Below are positions 15,972 through 24,318 of a stretch of DNA of 64,000 bases, piece by piece (the first letter of the stretch is position 1; each line of letters opens with the position of its first letter). The notes below the pieces were generated by a model. It worked only from the letters and a program-made list of their open reading frames with translations. It made no database searches and had not been told where the DNA came from. Origin of the DNA: Flavobacterium sedimenticola. GTDB taxonomy: Bacteria > Bacteroidota > Bacteroidia > Flavobacteriales > Flavobacteriaceae. The DNA is taken from NCBI RefSeq assembly GCF_030053345.1, contig NZ_JASGBP010000002.1, positions 62,001 to 126,000 on the forward strand. Reading direction: 5' to 3'. The translations under genes were made by a program, and so were the position numbers.

Positions 15972-18590
15972 TTATGATTCTTCGTTTTCTTTGTCCAGAT
16001 ACTCCTGTACAATTTCAATGGCATTGGTCACCACATCGCTCAAGGCCGTAATAAAAGTGCCTTCTTGCGCGCTGTTGATGGCGTGTTTGATGGCTTCTAC
16101 TTCTTTGGTGATGATTTCATGGGTCACATTTCGGCCCGAAGCATTGATGCCATCCATAATGAGTCCGATGATTTCTTCCTCGGTGCGTCCGCGCAAATGT
16201 TTTTCCTGACGGATGATGATGTGATCAAACATGCGTGCCGCAATAGTTGCACACTCTTTGATGTCTTCATCACGACGGTCACCAACCCCGGCGATGATGC
16301 CTATTTTTTTGGTGGCTTCTACCGATGACAAATATTCTTCGACACCGCGATACCCGGCCGGATTGTGAGCAAAGTCAATCATGACTTTGAATTTCTTGAA
16401 TTCAAAAATATTCATACGACCCGGTGTTTGCGCTGCACTCGGGATAAAGGTTTGTAACGACAAACTGATGTCTTCCGTTTTGAATCCCCATAGGTAACTG
16501 GCTAAAGTGGCGGCCAAGGCATTGGCAATCATAAATTTGGCTTTGCCGCCTAAGGTCAGCGGCACGTGAGTGGCGCGCTCCACTCTGATTTTCCATTCGC
16601 CTTTTTTGATGGTGATGTATCCGTTTTCATAAACGGCTACGATTTTACCTTCTTTGGCAAATTTTTGAACGGTTGGGTTATTTTCGTCCAAACTGAAGTA
16701 AGCGATGTTGCAGCTCAACTCATTAGCAATCTTCAAGCATTGCTCGTCTTCGGCATTTAGGATGGCCCAGCCGTCTTTTTTCACCGAACGTACGACTACG
16801 CTTTTTACACGCGCCAAATCGTCCAACGTATGGATGTCGGCCAAGCCCAAATGGTCTTCCTGAATGTTCGTAATGATGGCAATGTCGCAACGACTGAAAC
16901 CCAATCCGGCGCGGAGAATTCCGCCACGAGCCGTTTCGAGTACCGCAAATTCCACCGTCGGGTCTTTTAGGATGTATTCGGCCGATAATGGTCCGGTAGT
17001 GTCGCCTTTTTCCATCATGTGGTTTTGGATGTAAATCCCGTCTGAGGTGGTAAACCCAACTTTATAACCGTTGTTTTTTACGATATGCGCTAACAATCGG
17101 GTAGTAGTGGTTTTTCCGTTGGTTCCGGTTACGGCTATGATGGGAATACGGCTTGGTTTGCCCGGCGGATACAGCATATCGATTACCGGAGCCGCTACGT
17201 TTCTAGGCAAGCCTTCGCTGGGCGCCAAGTGCATGCGGAAGCCCGGTGCTGCGTTGACTTCCAAGATACAACCGCCGTTCTCCTTTAGCGGTTGTGTTAG
17301 GTTTTCGGCCATAATATCGATACCGCAAATGTCTAAGCCGATAACACGCGAGATGCGTTCACACAAGAAAATGTTTTCCGGGTGCATCATGTCGGTGACA
17401 TCGATAGAGGTTCCTCCGGTGCTGAGGTTGGCGGTCGATTTTAAATACACAATCTCTCCGTTTTTCGGGACCGAATCTACCGTATAGTTGAGTTTTTCCA
17501 ATAAATCTAAGGTGTCGCGGTCGACGTCAATTTGAGTCAGGACATTTTCGTGTCCGTAACCGCGACGCGGATCGCGATTGGTTTCGTCGATAAGTTGTTG
17601 TATCGTATCTTTTCCGTTTCCGATGACGTGCGCCGGTTCGCGCTTGGCGGCGGCTACTAATTTGTTATCGATGACTAAAACACGGAAGTCAAAACCGGTG
17701 ATGAATTTTTCAACGATGACACGACGGCTGTATTTTTTGGCATATTCTAATCCGGCTACGGCATCTTCCCAAGTTACTACGTTAATCGAAGCGCCTTTGC
17801 CGTGATTGCCGTCGAGTGGTTTGATGACAATAGGGTAGCCAATCTTTTTGATGGTGTTTTCCAAATCTTCTTCATCGACACAAATGCTGCCACTGGCTAC
17901 CGGAATCGAAGCCAGGTCGAGCATGCGTTTGGTTTCTTCTTTATTACAAGCGATGTCTACGGCAATGTTACTGGTTTTACAAGTAATGGTCGCTTGAAAG
18001 CGCATTTGGTTGACGCCGTATCCCAATTGCACTAAGGAATTGGTGCCTAAACGAATCCAAGGAATGTCGCGCGCTACGGCTTCATCCACGATACTTCCGG
18101 TGGAAGGACCGAGACGCACGCGTTCGCGGATTTCACGCATTTTTTGGATGTCGGCTTCGACGTCGTAGTCTTTGCCGGCAATCAGGGCTTCGGCAATGGC
18201 TACGGCACTTTCGGCGGCAAACATACCCACGCTTTCTTCGGTATAGCTGAACACTACATTATAGACTCCCGGTGTTTTGGTTTCCCGGGTACGTCCGAAA
18301 CCGGTTTCCATACCGGCTAAGGTTTGGATTTCGAGGGCAATATGTTCGATGACGTGTCCCATCCAAGTGCCGCGTTCGATACGGGAAAAGAAACCGCCGC
18401 GTACGCCTTCGGAGCAGCGATGCTCAATCATGGTGGGAAACATGGCTTCGATACGTTCGCGGAAGCCTTCGATTTTGTTGGTAGGGAATTGTTCCATTTC
18501 TTCGAGGTCCAAACGCATTTGAATGAGTTTTTTGCGTTGGACACTCCACAAATTCGGTCCGCGTAACGCTTGTATTTTTAGAATTTTCAT
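15972..18590 (-). CDS. cphA: Cyanophycin synthetase
   Basis: 872 residues, matching CphA1. Domains: N-terminal domain (about 1-160, ALRGPNLWS at the start), ATP-grasp ligase (about 210-470; P-I-V-I-K-P-L-D-G-N-H-G-K-G and C-G-I-D-I-M), then a Mur-ligase-type domain with P-loop V-T-G-T-N-G-K-T-T-T at about 487 and D-F-A-H-N-P-A-G near 755. It builds the multi-L-arginyl-poly-L-aspartate storage polymer in two ATP-dependent steps. No cyanophycinase (cphB) or isoaspartyl peptidase gene lies in the surrounding window. It stands alone, bounded upstream by repeat copy C and downstream by a terminator. Confidence 0.96.
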   Translation of the reverse strand: MKILKIQALRGPNLWSVQRKKLIQMRLDLEEMEQFPTNKIEGFRERIEAMFPTMIEHRCSEGVRGGFFSRIERGTWMGHVIEHIALEIQTLAGMETGFGRTRETKTPGVYNVVFSYTEESVGMFAAESAVAIAEALIAGKDYDVEADIQKMREIRERVRLGPSTGSIVDEAVARDIPWIRLGTNSLVQLGYGVNQMRFQATITCKTSNIAVDIACNKEETKRMLDLASIPVASGSICVDEEDLENTIKKIGYPIVIKPLDGNHGKGASINVVTWEDAVAGLEYAKKYSRRVIVEKFITGFDFRVLVIDNKLVAAAKREPAHVIGNGKDTIQQLIDETNRDPRRGYGHENVLTQIDVDRDTLDLLEKLNYTVDSVPKNGEIVYLKSTANLSTGGTSIDVTDMMHPENIFLCERISRVIGLDICGIDIMAENLTQPLKENGGCILEVNAAPGFRMHLAPSEGLPRNVAAPVIDMLYPPGKPSRIPIIAVTGTNGKTTTTRLLAHIVKNNGYKVGFTTSDGIYIQNHMMEKGDTTGPLSAEYILKDPTVEFAVLETARGGILRAGLGFSRCDIAIITNIQEDHLGLADIHTLDDLARVKSVVVRSVKKDGWAILNAEDEQCLKIANELSCNIAYFSLDENNPTVQKFAKEGKIVAVYENGYITIKKGEWKIRVERATHVPLTLGGKAKFMIANALAATLASYLWGFKTEDISLSLQTFIPSAAQTPGRMNIFEFKKFKVMIDFAHNPAGYRGVEEYLSSVEATKKIGIIAGVGDRRDEDIKECATIAARMFDHIIIRQEKHLRGRTEEEIIGLIMDGINASGRNVTHEIITKEVEAIKHAINSAQEGTFITALSDVVTNAIEIVQEYLDKENEES

Positions 18591-18772
18591 AAAGTAGAAT
18601 GAATTGTAATGTGATTGTGTAATGATTTTGTTAAAAATAGGAAATAATTGTTTTTATCCCACACTTTTTTTAAACAAACCCTAAAAAAGTAATTTTAGTT
18701 TCGATGATTTGCTTTTGGAATATTGATAGTCAGTGATTTAAAGGTTACAGATACAAAAGACGATGGCTCTTT
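18591..18772. other. Intergenic region upstream of cphA
   Basis: AT-rich; I see no gene. It includes the presumed cphA promoter, but no clean TAnnTTTG box was found (a weak TATTTTTA lies on the minus strand near 18635). With repeat copy C it makes the 377-bp gap between cphA and the hydrolase gene. Confidence 0.6.
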
Positions 18773-18950
18773 AGCCCCGATTGCAGTGGAAATCCTTTGC
18801 CGTCAGTTCGAGTATTTTGTTTGGCTTCTCGATACATTCCGATAAATCGGAATACTCGAAGCGACGCATTGAGCGTAAATGACAGCTGAGGGAAACAAAA
18901 GGTATCGAGAACTCGGCAAAGATTGCAACGGAAAGCGGGAATAGGGATTA
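18773..18950. repeat. Dispersed flavobacterial intergenic repeat, copy C
   Basis: Outer frame as in copy B: AGCCCCGATT (18773-18782), GGAAATCCTTT, and GCAACGGAAAGCGGGA (18925-18940). The inner module is inverted relative to B: GTCAGTTCGAGT (18802-18813) comes first and GTATCGAGAAC (18902-18912) last. In its middle is a perfect palindrome ATTCCGA-TAAA-TCGGAAT (18836-18853). A 136-codon minus-strand frame that runs through it into the hydrolase gene is not considered real. Confidence 0.75.
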
Positions 18951-18967
18951 CTGATAAGCCCGAGCTT

Positions 18968-19810
18968 TTACGCTTCAATAAAAGCACATATTTTTTGGTA
19001 CAAATCGGCGTCGTGCATGCTGTGACCCAAACCTTGAGTTTCGATATACGTAGCATTTTTCCAGGCTTTGGCGTAGTGGCGGCCTTCTTCGACCATGATG
19101 ACGTTGTCCTGACTGTCGTGGGCGATGATGGCTTTGTGGTGAAAGTTTTGAGCAAACAAATGACCCGCGAAATCGTTGATGTGCATGTTGAATTTTTCCT
19201 GATAGTACTGCTCTAAAAGCCGCTTCATTTTGGTGTTGAGGCTGAGCAGGTTGATAAAGTTGTCGCTGATTTTTTTGAAACTGGACGGGGCACCGAGCAG
19301 CACAATTTTTTCAATATGCGGATTGGGATACTTGTTGAGGTAAAAGGTGATGGCGGCTCCTCCGATAGAGTGGCCGATTAAGGTTTTGGGTTGGTATTTT
19401 TCGGTTAGTACACGGATGAATTCGGCGTACCGCGGCGCATTGAATTCCTTACCCGAACTGAGTCCGTGTGCCGGCGCATCGATGGCAATGATGGTTTTGC
19501 CCAACGGTTTGAGATGATTGAGTAGCTTTTTCCAGCGGGCGGCATTGCTTTCCCAGCCGTGCAACAAAAGGATGCTGTCTTCGGAACCCTGCCAGATGTA
19601 GGCTTGGAAGGTTTCGCCATCGTACTGCAGGGTTTGTTGTTGGGCGCTGCGCAGCGATTTGGGCAGGGCTTCTTTTTGAAGTTTGCCTTTGCGCGGTGAA
19701 CTGAAAATTTTGTAAGCGATATTGCGCGCTTTCACAGGCTTAAAATAGCTGACGGTGTTGAGGTAGAGGCCGACCGACTTGGCGAGGAAGAAGAGTTGAA
19801 TTTTTTTCAT
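18968..19810 (-). CDS. Alpha/beta hydrolase
   Basis: 280 residues. Oxyanion region L-L-H-G-W-E-S-N at about 83-89, nucleophile S148 in G-H-S-I-G-G, acid in A-H-D-S-Q-D near 239, His in G-L-G-H-S-M-H-D near 262, so the triad is complete. The N-terminus (LFFLAKSVGLYLNTV) is moderately hydrophobic and may touch the membrane. Substrate unknown. Oddity: the ATG directly follows the T-run of the upstream gene's terminator, leaving no normal 5' leader. No other ATG lies near the start of the fold. The gene call is secure; the transcription start is unclear. Confidence 0.88.
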   Translation of the reverse strand: MKKIQLFFLAKSVGLYLNTVSYFKPVKARNIAYKIFSSPRKGKLQKEALPKSLRSAQQQTLQYDGETFQAYIWQGSEDSILLLHGWESNAARWKKLLNHLKPLGKTIIAIDAPAHGLSSGKEFNAPRYAEFIRVLTEKYQPKTLIGHSIGGAAITFYLNKYPNPHIEKIVLLGAPSSFKKISDNFINLLSLNTKMKRLLEQYYQEKFNMHINDFAGHLFAQNFHHKAIIAHDSQDNVIMVEEGRHYAKAWKNATYIETQGLGHSMHDADLYQKICAFIEA

Positions 19811-19837
19811 AAAAAAATCCCGAGCGAGTCGGGATTT
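19811..19837 (-). terminator. Terminator of the nif3-like operon, abutting the next start codon
   Basis: Stem AAATCCCGA (19815-19823) / TCGGGATTT (19829-19837). On the minus strand the T-run (19811-19817) is immediately followed by the ATG of the alpha/beta hydrolase at 19810. Confidence 0.9.
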
Positions 19838-19843
19838 AAACGA

Positions 19844-20623
19844 TTATAGGTGAGCGAATAATTGTTGCATTTTTTCTCTTTCCTCTTGCGCTAAGGCGGC
19901 ATCTACTAAGATTCTGCCGGAGTGCTCATCGGTGATGATTTTTTTGCGGGCTGCAATTTCCACTTGTGTTTGCGGCGGAATGGTAAAGAATGACCCTGCC
20001 GAAGCACCACGCTCGATAGAAACAACGGCTAAACCGTTGCGAACGCTGGAGCGGATTCTTTTGTAGGCCGCTAACAAACGAGGCTCGATTTGTGCTTCAA
20101 ACTCAGCAGATTTTTCCATTAAGAAGTTTTCTTCTTTTTGGGTTTCGGCCATGATATCGTTCAATTCCGCTTTTTTGTGTTTTAAGTGTGCCGTTTTTTG
20201 GTCTAATTTTTCTTTAGAATTGGCAATCACCTCTTTTTTATGCTCGATAGAAGCTTTGAGTTCTTTGATTTGTTTTTCGGCCAATTGGATTTCCAATTCC
20301 TGGAATTCGATTTCCTTGGTTAACGAGTTGAACTCTCTGTTATTGCGAACGTTTTTTTGTTGTTCGGAGTATTTTTTTATGGCCGCTTGGTGTTCTTCGA
20401 TAGCGCTTTTTTTGTTTTTGATTTGCTCTTCGATGGTTACCAAATCAACTTTTAATTTGTCTAAACGAGTGCTTAAGCCGGTTACTTCATCTTCTAAATC
20501 TTCTACTTCTAAAGGTAATTCTCCTCTCACGTTTCTGATTTCGTCAATTCTGGTATCTATGATTTGCAAGTCATAGATTGCTCTCAATTTGTCTTCAACA
20601 CTTAGTTCTTTTGTCGTCGCCAT
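19844..20623 (-). CDS. CT398/zinc-ribbon-family coiled-coil protein lacking its zinc cysteines
   Basis: 259 residues. Residues about 15-180 are a long heptad-rich coiled coil (Glu/Lys-rich). The C-terminal region aligns with the C4 zinc ribbon of this family (S-F-F-T-I-P-P-Q-T-Q-V, then D-E-H-S-G-R-I-L-V), but the positions that are normally Cys-x2-Cys twice are S, G, D and S; no Cys remains. The structural frame P-P-Q...G-R-I-L-V is kept, so the domain probably still folds. Co-location with a nif3-like gene is a conserved arrangement, and here the two are 3 bp apart, so they are one operon. Proposed roles in this family (RNA or protein scaffold) are unproven. Confidence 0.88.
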   Translation of the reverse strand: MATTKELSVEDKLRAIYDLQIIDTRIDEIRNVRGELPLEVEDLEDEVTGLSTRLDKLKVDLVTIEEQIKNKKSAIEEHQAAIKKYSEQQKNVRNNREFNSLTKEIEFQELEIQLAEKQIKELKASIEHKKEVIANSKEKLDQKTAHLKHKKAELNDIMAETQKEENFLMEKSAEFEAQIEPRLLAAYKRIRSSVRNGLAVVSIERGASAGSFFTIPPQTQVEIAARKKIITDEHSGRILVDAALAQEEREKMQQLFAHL

Positions 20624-20626
20624 ATT

Positions 20627-21721
20627 TTATAAGTACTTAACTGGATTTGTATTTTCTTCCGAAAAAATGATGGCAAAATTAAGGATTTTTTTCTTAAGAA
20701 AATCAACAATGTAATTTTTTGTAAATCTTTCACTTTCGAAGTGTCCGATGTCGGCTAAAACCAATTGATTTTCGGCTTCAAAAAAATTGTGGTACTTTAA
20801 ATCGGCGGTCAGAAAAACATCGGCTCCGGCTCTTTTGGCATCATTGATGGCAAAACTTCCCGAGCCGCCAAGGACCGCTACTTTTTTTATCCGTTTACCC
20901 AATAAAGCACTGTGTCGGATGCCACCGCATTGCATGGTTTCTTTTACATGCTTGAGAAACGCTTTTTCTTCCATAGGTTCGGTAAGTTCCCCCATCATGC
21001 CGAGTCCTATGTTTTGGTGTGCGTTTTGGAGTTCGTAGATTTCGTAGGCCACTTCTTCATATACATGATGGTTGAAGAGTGCTTTTAATACTTTGGCTTG
21101 CAGGTGTTTTTCAAACGTAACTTCAATTTTGATTTCTTCGTTCTCTACAAATTCGAAGCGCTCTCCAATTTCGGGTTTGCTGTCCTCGTTACCCATGTAG
21201 GTTCCGATGCCTTTGGAGTTAAAGCTGCAATCTTCGTAGTTGCCAATCTTTCCGGCTCCGGCATCGAACAGTGCATTGCGCAATTGCTCCACGTTTTCGG
21301 GAATGGTATAGGTGACTAACTTTTGAATGAAATTTTTCTTAGGGACCAATATTTTGGTGTGGGTCAATCCGAGTGCATCACAGAAGATTTTATTAACGCC
21401 GTGTTTGTGGTTGTCGAGAGCCGTGTGTACCGCATAGATGGCAATATCGTTTTTGATAGCCTTGAGTACGGCGCGTTCCACATAATTTTTACCGGTAATT
21501 TTTTTGAGTCCCGAAAAAAGAATAGGATGGAAGCAAACCACTACATTGCACTTTTTAGCAATGGCTTCCTCGATGACGCTTTCCAGCGCATCGTGGCAAA
21601 CCAATACGCCTGTAGCTTCCGTATTGGCATCGCCTACGAGTAAGCCTACGTTGTCAAAATCTTCGGCGTAGGCCAAAGGTGCCATTTCTTCTAGTATCGA
21701 GAGGATTTCTTGTATTTTCAT
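20627..21721 (-). CDS. Nif3-like dinuclear metal-centre protein (YbgI/YqfO family)
   Basis: 364 residues, the long form with a PII-like insertion. Metal ligands are visible: the His in V-C-F-H-P-I-L-F near 67, D103 in V-H-T-A-L-D-N, and H/E in A-D-I-G-H-F-E-S-E near 329-333. The central insertion (about 130-230, G-N-Y-E-D-C-S-F with G-I-G-T-Y-M-G) is the toroid-lid domain. Names such as GTP cyclohydrolase 1 type 2 are used for this family with little proof. It is the first gene of a two-gene operon with the coiled-coil protein. No promoter box is evident upstream. Confidence 0.92.
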   Translation of the reverse strand: MKIQEILSILEEMAPLAYAEDFDNVGLLVGDANTEATGVLVCHDALESVIEEAIAKKCNVVVCFHPILFSGLKKITGKNYVERAVLKAIKNDIAIYAVHTALDNHKHGVNKIFCDALGLTHTKILVPKKNFIQKLVTYTIPENVEQLRNALFDAGAGKIGNYEDCSFNSKGIGTYMGNEDSKPEIGERFEFVENEEIKIEVTFEKHLQAKVLKALFNHHVYEEVAYEIYELQNAHQNIGLGMMGELTEPMEEKAFLKHVKETMQCGGIRHSALLGKRIKKVAVLGGSGSFAINDAKRAGADVFLTADLKYHNFFEAENQLVLADIGHFESERFTKNYIVDFLKKKILNFAIIFSEENTNPVKYL

Positions 21722-21804
21722 GTTTTGGTTGTATGTTGTAACTCGTACGTTATGTGTTATCAGTTATCTGAAAATCCGAGCAGCTGAATATTTGTCATCC
21801 GATC

Positions 21805-22371
21805 TCACGTAGCCCATTCGTTTAAATACTCTTTAATGACCCAGTTGTCGTTTACTTTTTCGAGCAGTAAAAAGCGACCGCTGTTGTGTTCGATGGTTCG
21901 GTAAAAGGCCACTTTTACCAAGGCAAATTGGTTTTGGGCAAAATAAATAGGTTTATTAACGATGAGCATGCGTTGGTTGTTTTCGCCGTATTGGGCCGTT
22001 TCAGCCTGAAATTGTTCCAGCGAAACACAGTCGTTTACCTTACTTTTCAAATACTGATTTTGGTTGGTGAATATTATGTTGTATTCGGTCGACCAGTCCT
22101 CAGGAGCTCCGATGCCGATTTGCTTTTTGATTTCGGCGGCGTTCTTTTTGAGTAGATTGTGATTGGCAATCACTTCCAAGACTTCTTCGTTATTGGGTGC
22201 CTTTTGGCAATAAAACCGCAATAGCTGCAGGCGGTTTTTGGCAATCACTTTTTCCTCTTTGTAATATTTAGCAAAGATGATTTTCAGTAGGGCCGCATTG
22301 TCTTCTTGTTGCGAAAAGACAGCCAAAGAGTGGGTTAAAAACAAGATGAGAATTAAATGTACTGTTTTCAT
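21805..22371 (-). CDS. Exported protein of unknown function
   Basis: 188 residues with a clear signal peptide (hydrophobic 4-18, cleavage near V-F-S-Q). The mature part has a helical first half and a second half with alternating strands (Q-F-A-L-V-K-V-A-F-Y-R-T-I-E-H; N-W-V-I-K-E-Y-L-N-E-W) that resemble an NTF2/cystatin-like sheet; I do not recognise the family. It is divergent from lpxK. A TATCTTTG box on the minus strand at 22417-22424 lies 45 bp upstream. Probably periplasmic. Confidence 0.78.
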   Translation of the reverse strand: MKTVHLILILFLTHSLAVFSQQEDNAALLKIIFAKYYKEEKVIAKNRLQLLRFYCQKAPNNEEVLEVIANHNLLKKNAAEIKKQIGIGAPEDWSTEYNIIFTNQNQYLKSKVNDCVSLEQFQAETAQYGENNQRMLIVNKPIYFAQNQFALVKVAFYRTIEHNSGRFLLLEKVNDNWVIKEYLNEWAT

Positions 22372-22478
22372 TTTGGAGCTACGAATGCATAATTAAATGA
22401 TACCCGGAAACTTTACCAAAGATAAGGTCTTTTGTTTCAAAAATATAAAAACATTCGTGTATTCGTGGGTTATATTTT

Positions 22479-22486
22479 TATATTTG
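22479..22486 (+). promoter_or_regulatory. -7 promoter box very close to lpxK start
   Basis: TATATTTG fits TAnnTTTG but ends only 4 bp before the lpxK ATG, so a transcript starting just after it would be leaderless. Confidence 0.5.
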
Positions 22487-22490
22487 TTAG

Positions 22491-23534
22491 ATGAATTTTT
22501 TGCGAAAATTACTTTTTCCCTTGGCCATTTTGTACGGCTGGGTTACTTCCATCCGAAATTATCTTTACGATACAGGAATACTCAAATCCCGTTCTTTCGA
22601 TGTTCCTGTGATAGTTGTGGGTAATTTAAGCGTAGGCGGAACGGGTAAAACACCACAGATTGAATACCTCATTCGGTTGCTGTCGCCGCATTATAAAGTG
22701 GCTACGTTGAGTCGCGGTTACAAACGAAAATCAAAAGGTTTTGTTTTGGCTGATGCCACAGTTAATGCTGAGGTTTTGGGTGATGAACCCTTTCAATATT
22801 TTCAAAAGTTTCCGCAGATACAAGTCGCTGTTGATGTCGATCGCTGTCACGGAATCCAACAATTGTTAGCACAAAAAGAAGCTCCCGAGGTTATTTTGTT
22901 GGATGATGCCTATCAGCACCGCAAAGTAAAAGCAGGGTTTTACATTCTGCTTACGGCTTATGATGATTTGTTTTGTGACGATTGGATGTTACCTGCCGGA
23001 AACCTCAGGGAAAGTAGGAGTGGCGCCCAAAGAGCGAATATGATAATTGTCACCAAATGTCCGCCGAACATTTCAGAAATTGCACAGCAAGAAATCGCGC
23101 AAAAGTTACAGCGATTTGCGGCTCCTCAAAATGGTGCTGACAAGGTTATTTTCTTTAGTTGTATTGATTATGACGAGAAAGTATACAATGCTTCGGATAG
23201 TTTGGACGTAACGGCAATTCAATCGCAATCGAAATTATTGTTGGCCGGTATCGCCAAACCCTCCCCTTTTTTGGAGTATCTGCAATCGGGGCATGATGCA
23301 GTGATGATTTTCCCCGATCACCATCATTTCAGCGAGAGCGATATTTTGGCGATAAAAAACAAAGCCGGCGGTAAAATTATTGTCACCACCGAAAAAGATT
23401 TTGTACGTTTGCAGGCTGCCGATTTTTCGACACCGTTATATTATTTACCCATCAAAAGTAAACTGTTGCAGCACAGTGATTTTTTTGATAAAACTATTTT
23501 AGACTATGTGGGAACTTGTACAGGAAACCGTTAA
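22491..23534 (+). CDS. lpxK: Tetraacyldisaccharide 4'-kinase
   Basis: 347 residues. N-terminal hydrophobic segment (about 5-20) that docks in the membrane, then a P-loop G-G-T-G-K-T at 49-54, the conserved S-R-G-Y region, and L-L-D-D-A-Y-Q-H-R (about 135-143). It phosphorylates the 4' position of the lipid A disaccharide to give lipid IVA at the inner membrane. The 3' end overlaps the phosphorylase gene by 29 bp, so the two are co-transcribed. Confidence 0.96.
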   Translation: MNFLRKLLFPLAILYGWVTSIRNYLYDTGILKSRSFDVPVIVVGNLSVGGTGKTPQIEYLIRLLSPHYKVATLSRGYKRKSKGFVLADATVNAEVLGDEPFQYFQKFPQIQVAVDVDRCHGIQQLLAQKEAPEVILLDDAYQHRKVKAGFYILLTAYDDLFCDDWMLPAGNLRESRSGAQRANMIIVTKCPPNISEIAQQEIAQKLQRFAAPQNGADKVIFFSCIDYDEKVYNASDSLDVTAIQSQSKLLLAGIAKPSPFLEYLQSGHDAVMIFPDHHHFSESDILAIKNKAGGKIIVTTEKDFVRLQAADFSTPLYYLPIKSKLLQHSDFFDKTILDYVGTCTGNR

Positions 23535-24318
23535 TTACATTAAGAATAAAACCAATTTTACTCCGGAATACGGCGTGATTTTAGGCTCCGGATTAGGGAG
23601 TTTTACCGATGACATACAAATTACCTTTACGTTACCGTATAGCGAAATTCCGAACTTTCCGGTGTCGACCGTAGAAGGACACAAAGGCGCTTTGGTTTTC
23701 GGCACCATAGGCGACAAGAACGTAGTAGCCATGCAAGGAAGATTTCATTATTATGAAGGCTATTCCATGCAGGAAGTTACGTTTCCGGTACGTGTAATGA
23801 AGTATATAGGCGTTACCAAACTTATTGTTTCTAATGCGTCCGGTGGTGTGAATCCCAATTATAAAGTAGGCTCCATTGCTATTATTAAAGATCATATCAA
23901 TATGATGCCCGAACATCCGTTACGTGGTAAAAACGACAGTCGATTCGGACCTCGATTTGTGAATATGAGCGAACCGTATAGCTTAGCAATGATTGCCAAA
24001 GTAAAAGCCATCGCACAAGCTGAAGGCATTGAAGTACATGACGGGGTGTATTTGGGGTTACAAGGGCCTACTTTTGAAACCTTACACGAATACAAAATGG
24101 TGAAAGTAGTAGGAGCGGATTGTGTTGGCATGTCAACGGTTCCCGAAGTTATTGTGGCGCGTCACATGGAATTGGAAACGTTTGGAATTTCGGTAATTAC
24201 CGATATTGGTAGCGAAGAACACTTGGAAAGTATCACCCACGAGGAAGTCCTCAAAGCCGCCAAAGCCGCGGAACCTAAAGTGCGTTTATTGATTAAAGAA
24301 TTAATCCGGCAGTATTAA
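23506..24318 (+). CDS. Purine nucleoside phosphorylase (trimeric, PunA type)
   Basis: 270 residues. Phosphate-binding G-S-G-L-G-S near 27-32, G-H-K-G-A-L-V-F-G, F-H-Y-Y-E-G-Y near 85, and the purine-site region near 195 (L-Q-G-P-T-F-E-T, later G-M-S-T-V-P-E). It splits purine nucleosides with phosphate in salvage. The start codon lies 29 bp inside lpxK; the sequence from MWELVQETV fits the family start. The stop overlaps the stop of the convergent histidine kinase gene in the palindrome TTAA. Confidence 0.95.
   Translation: MWELVQETVNYIKNKTNFTPEYGVILGSGLGSFTDDIQITFTLPYSEIPNFPVSTVEGHKGALVFGTIGDKNVVAMQGRFHYYEGYSMQEVTFPVRVMKYIGVTKLIVSNASGGVNPNYKVGSIAIIKDHINMMPEHPLRGKNDSRFGPRFVNMSEPYSLAMIAKVKAIAQAEGIEVHDGVYLGLQGPTFETLHEYKMVKVVGADCVGMSTVPEVIVARHMELETFGISVITDIGSEEHLESITHEEVLKAAKAAEPKVRLLIKELIRQY

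Noticed and set aside
18745..19155. 136-codon minus-strand open frame
   Set aside because: It overlaps repeat copy C and the 3' half of the alpha/beta hydrolase in another frame; no recognised domain.
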